A stretch of 64,000 nucleotides of DNA from Paenibacillus polymyxa (GTDB taxonomy: Bacteria; Bacillota; Bacilli; Paenibacillales; Paenibacillaceae), in assembly GCF_015710975.1 (NCBI RefSeq), contig NZ_CP049783.1, positions 3,198,501-3,262,500 of the forward strand, written 5' to 3'. The stretch's first letter is position 1. Each line of letters begins with the position of its first letter. The position numbers were made by a program, and so were the translations under genes. Below the pieces are notes generated by a model. That model was given only the letters and a program-made list of their open reading frames with translations. It was not told the DNA's origin and made no database searches. Below are positions 60,488 to 64,000 of the stretch, piece after piece.

Positions 60488-61456
60488 ATGACCGTTTTGA
60501 AAACAGCAAGAGTGCGCGTGCCTGCGAGTACGGCTAACCTAGGACCTGGCTTTGATACATTGGGCATGGCGTTGTCTCTATACGCATGGATTGAATTAAA
60601 AGAGGCCGAGCAGACAGCTTTCCATCTGTACGGAGATCAAATGAATGGCGTTCCCCAAGATAAAACCAATTTGATTTACAAGGTAGCACAAAAGGTTTTT
60701 CGTGAAGCAGGTGTATCTGTTCCTGAGCTGGAAATTTCGATGTACTCGGATATTCCGCTTACCCGTGGTTTGGGCAGCAGTGCTTCCGCCATTGTAGGTG
60801 CCCTGGTGGCTGCTAATACGCTGATTGGCTCGCCTCTGTCGGATTCCAAGCTATTTGACATGGCAAGCGCTATCGAAAAGCATCCGGACAATGTCGGAGC
60901 CTCTCTGTTTGGTGGTATTATTACTGCTATGTGGGATGGCGAGCATGCCAAGCACTTACGGATTGAACCGGATGCTAATCTAGAGGTAATGGTAGTTATT
61001 CCAGATTTTCAACTGTCTACGTCGAAGGCCAGAGAGGTCCTGCCTACCCACGTATCCTTGAAGGATGCTGTATATAATATAAGTCATGCTTCAATGCTGG
61101 TAGCGGCATTGGCATCGGGCCGAACAGATCTAATCGCCGAAGCGATGCGGGATCAGCTTCATCAGCCTTACCGCGCGGCACTAGTGCCGGGTATGACAGA
61201 GATCCTACAGGATGCGCACCATTATGGTGCATTGGGTGTGGCCCTTAGTGGTGCTGGACCGACATTGCTGGCATTGATGGATCAACGGGAAAATCGCAAA
61301 GCGGAGCTTGAACTGTATTTAACGGAGACAATGAACAAAGAAGGGATCACTGCGTCTGTTTTGAAATTGCGCCCAGAGGTTGAAGGGGTTAAAGTATATA
61401 CAGAAGGGAATACACACCCTTTTATGGATATGATTAAAGGGGAACTTACGATATGA
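60488..61456 (+). CDS. thrB: Homoserine kinase
   Basis: GHMP kinase of 322 residues making O-phosphohomoserine. N-terminal VPASTANLGPGFDTLGMAL, ATP motif PLTRGLGSSASAIVGAL, and ALSGAGPTLLAL near the C-terminus. AGGAGG 9 bases before ATG. thrC, which lies between hom and thrB in B. subtilis, is absent from this window. Its stop overlaps pheA by 4 bases. Confidence 0.96.
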   Translation: MTVLKTARVRVPASTANLGPGFDTLGMALSLYAWIELKEAEQTAFHLYGDQMNGVPQDKTNLIYKVAQKVFREAGVSVPELEISMYSDIPLTRGLGSSASAIVGALVAANTLIGSPLSDSKLFDMASAIEKHPDNVGASLFGGIITAMWDGEHAKHLRIEPDANLEVMVVIPDFQLSTSKAREVLPTHVSLKDAVYNISHASMLVAALASGRTDLIAEAMRDQLHQPYRAALVPGMTEILQDAHHYGALGVALSGAGPTLLALMDQRENRKAELELYLTETMNKEGITASVLKLRPEVEGVKVYTEGNTHPFMDMIKGELTI

Positions 61457-62352
61457 AACGAATTGCACTTCTTCCTGAGGGGACTGTTTCTCATGAAGCG
61501 ATTAAATATTTGTTAGGAGATACACCCTGTGAACTTCTATTTTACAAACATATAGCAGACGTATTTCAGGCAATAGACAAGGGACAGGCAGACTATAGTG
61601 TAATTCCTATTGAAAATACGATTGACGGCTCTGTGAGTTTGCATATGGACTGGCTTGTACATGAGGTAGACATTCCAATGCAGGCGGAATGGGTATATCC
61701 TTCGATTCAAAATCTTATTGGACATCGTAGTGAATTTCTTGGGGATCAGGACGAGCTGGATTTGAGCAAAGTGGTCAAAATTATGTCCCATCCTGTAGCG
61801 CTTCCCCAATGTAAAGAATTCATACAAGCTTTCGCTCCTCAAGCTGAGCTGGAGAGTGCAGGAAGTACGGCCGAAGCCGTCGAAATTGTTAAACATAACC
61901 CAGGTAAAGGTTGGACCGCTCTCGGAACCAAGCTTGCGGCTGCCAAACACGGATTGGACATTTTGGCCAGCAAGGTGACGGATCACGATAACAATTTTAC
62001 CCGCTTTGTCTTGATTGGACATGAACCTGTAAGGTTCCCGCGTACGCCAGAAGGCCAGCGAACCAGTATTTTGGTCACGCCGCCACAGGATTTCCCGGGA
62101 GCGCTGCATCAGGTTTTATCTGCATTTGCATGGCGCAGGTTAAACCTGTCTCGTATTGAATCGCGTCCGACCAAAAAGCAATTGGGGAATTATTATTTTT
62201 ACATTGAAGTTCTGGAATCTCTGCATTCCGTTTTGCTTCCGGCAGCCTTTGCAGAGATCGAGGCTTTGGGGTGCCATGTACGCATTCTTGGCTCTTATCC
62301 AAGCTACAAGTATGTTGAAGCAGCGATCGAACCTATTTTGAAGGAACATTAA
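61453..62352 (+). CDS. pheA: Prephenate dehydratase
   Basis: Converts prephenate to phenylpyruvate in phenylalanine synthesis. 299 residues: two-lobed catalytic part with IPIENTIDGSVSLHMD and the TRF motif in DHDNNFTRFVLIG, then a C-terminal ACT domain (about 210-290, ILVTPPQDFPGALHQVLSAFAWRRLNLSRIESRPTK split by family convention) with the ESRP phenylalanine-binding signature. ATG overlaps the thrB stop. No chorismate mutase domain. Confidence 0.95.
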   Translation: MKRIALLPEGTVSHEAIKYLLGDTPCELLFYKHIADVFQAIDKGQADYSVIPIENTIDGSVSLHMDWLVHEVDIPMQAEWVYPSIQNLIGHRSEFLGDQDELDLSKVVKIMSHPVALPQCKEFIQAFAPQAELESAGSTAEAVEIVKHNPGKGWTALGTKLAAAKHGLDILASKVTDHDNNFTRFVLIGHEPVRFPRTPEGQRTSILVTPPQDFPGALHQVLSAFAWRRLNLSRIESRPTKKQLGNYYFYIEVLESLHSVLLPAAFAEIEALGCHVRILGSYPSYKYVEAAIEPILKEH

Positions 62353-62369
62353 TCGGAGGTGTGGTTGTA

Positions 62370-63254
62370 ATGGCAGAACAATGGATCTATCTGGATGGGC
62401 AGCATGTAACTAAGGAGAACGCAAAGGTTTCCGTATATGACCATGGTTTCTTGTACGGAGACGGTATATTTGAGGGTATTCGTATTTATAACGGAAATAT
62501 TTTTAAATGTAAGGAGCATTTAGAGCGTCTGTATGATTCTGCGAAATCTATTCAGTTGAACATTCCGTTGTCTCCTGATGAAATGTTGGAAGCCATGGCT
62601 GAAACGATTCGCCTTAACGAAATGCGTAATGGATATATTCGATTGGTTGTATCCCGTGGTGCTGGAAATCTAGGTTTGGATCCCCTTCGTTGTGCAAAAG
62701 CGAGTGTCATCATTATCGTCGAGCAGCTCGCCATTTACCCGGAAGAAGCTTATTTGACAGGCCTGAAGACAATCTCTGTCTCTCAGCGTCGCAACATCCC
62801 GGATGCTTTGAATCCAAAGATTAAATCATTGAACTACCTCAACAATATCCTGGTGAAGATCCAGTCTAACTATGCTGGTGTAGGTGAGGCTATTATGCTC
62901 AATTCCCAAGGATATGTGACGGAAGGTTCTGCTGATAACATTTTCATTGTCAAAAATGGAGTGTTGTACACACCGCCTTGTTATTTGGGAGCGCTTGAGG
63001 GGATTACTCGTAATGCTATCATCGATTTGTGTGCTAAGCTTGGATATTCGCTTAAGGAGCAACCTTTTACATTGCATGATGTATATGTCGCGGACGAGGT
63101 GTTTTTTACGGGAACTGCGGCAGAAGTGATTGCAGCTTATGAAGTAGATGGTCGTACGATTGGCTCCGGTGTTGCTGGTCCAGTGACTTTGGAGCTTCTG
63201 GCTGAGTTCCGGAAGATTGTGGATCAGGATGGCTATAAAGTGTGGCAGGACTAA
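62370..63254 (+). CDS. ilvE: Branched-chain amino acid aminotransferase
   Basis: Fold-type IV PLP aminotransferase of 294 residues for the last step of leucine, isoleucine and valine synthesis. PLP-binding Lys in NPKIKSLNYLNNI, YDHGFLYGDGIFEGIR and EGSADNIFIVKNGVLYTPP signatures. ATG 62370 is 8 bases after GGAGGTG; GTG 62361 overlaps that site. D-amino-acid aminotransferase is a related but less likely reading. Last gene of the amino-acid cluster. Confidence 0.93.
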   Translation: MAEQWIYLDGQHVTKENAKVSVYDHGFLYGDGIFEGIRIYNGNIFKCKEHLERLYDSAKSIQLNIPLSPDEMLEAMAETIRLNEMRNGYIRLVVSRGAGNLGLDPLRCAKASVIIIVEQLAIYPEEAYLTGLKTISVSQRRNIPDALNPKIKSLNYLNNILVKIQSNYAGVGEAIMLNSQGYVTEGSADNIFIVKNGVLYTPPCYLGALEGITRNAIIDLCAKLGYSLKEQPFTLHDVYVADEVFFTGTAAEVIAAYEVDGRTIGSGVAGPVTLELLAEFRKIVDQDGYKVWQD

Positions 63255-63264
63255 AATAATCGAG

Positions 63265-63316
63265 ATCCTTTTGACTGAATGCTTGTAAGAGTATTCGGTT
63301 GAGAGGATTTTTTTGT
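63265..63316 (+). terminator. Terminator after ilvE
   Basis: A long imperfect stem pairs ATCCTTTTGACTGAATGCT with the complementary strand ending AGAGGAT, followed by a run of T residues. Confidence 0.8.
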
Positions 63317-63325
63317 TTGTAGGGG

Positions 63326-63352
63326 GTCATTCGCCCGGGAGGTGCATAGGAT
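63326..63352 (+). promoter_or_regulatory. Sigma-E-like promoter of safA
   Basis: GTCATTC (-35-like) and CATAGGAT (-10) are separated by 12 bases. The -10 continues as GTAATAA, as before spoIVFA. Downstream, CCGGGCG (63366-63372) can pair either back to CGCCCGG (63331-63337) or forward to CGCCCG, giving two competing hairpins in the leader. Confidence 0.4.
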
Positions 63353-63412
63353 GTAATAACAGAAGCCGGGCGTTTATCCCGCCCGAACGAAAGTCTAGGA
63401 GGTTTGTGACCT

Positions 63413-64000
63413 GTGAAAATACACATCGTCAAAAAAGGTGACACTCTATACTTACTGGCACAGAAGTATAATGTGACACTAGAGAAAGTTATTGCCGCCA
63501 ATCCCCAATTGGCAGACCCTAATCAGTTGAGCATCGGTGAGAAAATCAAAATTCCGACAGATCCTGTTACGATGGAAACACAGCCGTCAACGGTCTATCA
63601 ACACAAGGTTAAGCAAGGTGATACGTTATGGAAGTTGTCCAAGGCGTGGAATGTACCGCTTAAGATAATTATTGATGCCAATTCCCAACTTAAAAACCCG
63701 AACGCACTTCTGGTTGGAGAAACAGTTAATATTCCACACTACAAAGAAAACGCATCTGATCTTTCTATGAATAAAAAAAATACCGCAGTGAAAGAAGAGA
63801 TGACACAGCCTAAAACCGAATCCCCGACCAAGGAAGAACTTACCCAGCCCAAGGCGGAATTAACACAGCCTAAACCGGAGAATATGCCCAGCCCTAAAGA
63901 AGAAATGACACAGCCGAAAGAAACAGTGAATCCTCCTAAGCTTCCTGAATTAAAACTGCCTGAAGCTCCTATGGCGCCCGTCAATATGGCACCCGTGAAC
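63413..64000 (+). CDS. SafA-like double-LysM spore coat protein, 3' end missing
   Basis: Spore morphogenetic protein that, in B. subtilis, binds SpoVID and guides inner coat assembly. 196 codons are present; the gene runs off the right edge. Two LysM domains are seen (residues 3-48, HIVKKGDTLYLLAQKYNV; and 63-108, HKVKQGDTLWKLSKAWNV); SafA itself has one. Then comes a Pro/Lys/Glu-rich repeat region, ending in repeated MAPVN units typical of coat proteins. GTG 63413 has AGGAGG 10 bases upstream. The assignment rests on the first LysM sequence, repeats and the position after pheA; another LysM coat protein is possible. Confidence 0.82.
   Translation, partial: MKIHIVKKGDTLYLLAQKYNVTLEKVIAANPQLADPNQLSIGEKIKIPTDPVTMETQPSTVYQHKVKQGDTLWKLSKAWNVPLKIIIDANSQLKNPNALLVGETVNIPHYKENASDLSMNKKNTAVKEEMTQPKTESPTKEELTQPKAELTQPKPENMPSPKEEMTQPKETVNPPKLPELKLPEAPMAPVNMAPVN
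63790..63925 (+). repeat. TQPK-rich coding repeat
   Basis: Within the SafA-like gene, the unit (E)MTQPK/LTQPK/PSPK recurs about five times at short, irregular spacing (for example EEMTQPK, EELTQPK, AELTQPK, EEMTQPK), giving a low-complexity, charged linker. Such arrays expand and contract easily. Confidence 0.75.

Overview
The window is a low-to-mid GC Firmicutes chromosome segment, almost certainly Paenibacillus polymyxa or a very close relative. The reasons are that the family-1 beta-glucosidase at 9964-11310 matches, as I remember it, the structurally studied P. polymyxa BglB along its whole length; gene order follows the Bacillus subtilis tig-clpX-lon-hem-valS-spoIIB-maf-mre-min-spoIVF-rplU-spo0B-obg-pheA region with Paenibacillus-type differences (ispG between clpX and lonB, separate clpP next to clpX, murC after folC, an RNase E/G gene before rplU); and sporulation genes are plentiful. 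I see no prophage, transposase, CRISPR array, toxin-antitoxin or defence island.

Region 1 (1-15.4 kb) is accessory carbon metabolism: a partial sugar-binding lipoprotein and an N-acetylglucosamine-type PTS permease on the minus strand, glpF-glpK for glycerol (glpF carries an apparent one-base frameshift), then a LacI regulator divergent from a five-gene operon (binding protein, two permeases, beta-glucosidase BglB, and a 1079-residue phosphorylase that best fits family GH161). Together these import beta-glucooligosaccharides, probably beta-1,3, and split them by phosphorolysis and hydrolysis. The LacI gene and the operon share two matching operator-like palindromes.

Region 2 (14.6-28.4 kb) holds exoA, tRNA-Arg(TCT), a ysoA-like gene, trigger factor, the ClpP/ClpX and LonB/LonA proteases with ispG between them, the ribosome GTPase EngB, an unrecognised 195-residue protein, and speD behind a structured leader.

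Region 3 (28.5-37.3 kb) is a heme operon, hemA-hemX-sirC-hemC-cobA/hemD-hemB-hemL, which also carries the two siroheme-branch steps, followed by an RluA-type pseudouridine synthase.

Region 4 (37.4-55.1 kb) mixes spore morphogenesis (spoVID, a spoIIB-like SPOR gene, spoIVFA-spoIVFB) with valS under a T-box (specifier GTC), folC, murC, maf, radC, mreBCD, minCD and an RNase E/G homologue. Several sporulation genes have sigma-E-like promoters that can be read directly.

Region 5 (55.1-64.0 kb) is rplU-prp-rpmA, a membrane-anchored Spo0B, obg, then amino-acid genes (a ThrR/PheB-like ACT regulator, hom, thrB, pheA, ilvE), and the start of a SafA-like double-LysM spore-coat protein that runs off the window. 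Most of the window is conserved core genome. The most interesting points are in regulation and gene structure rather than a new multi-gene system.
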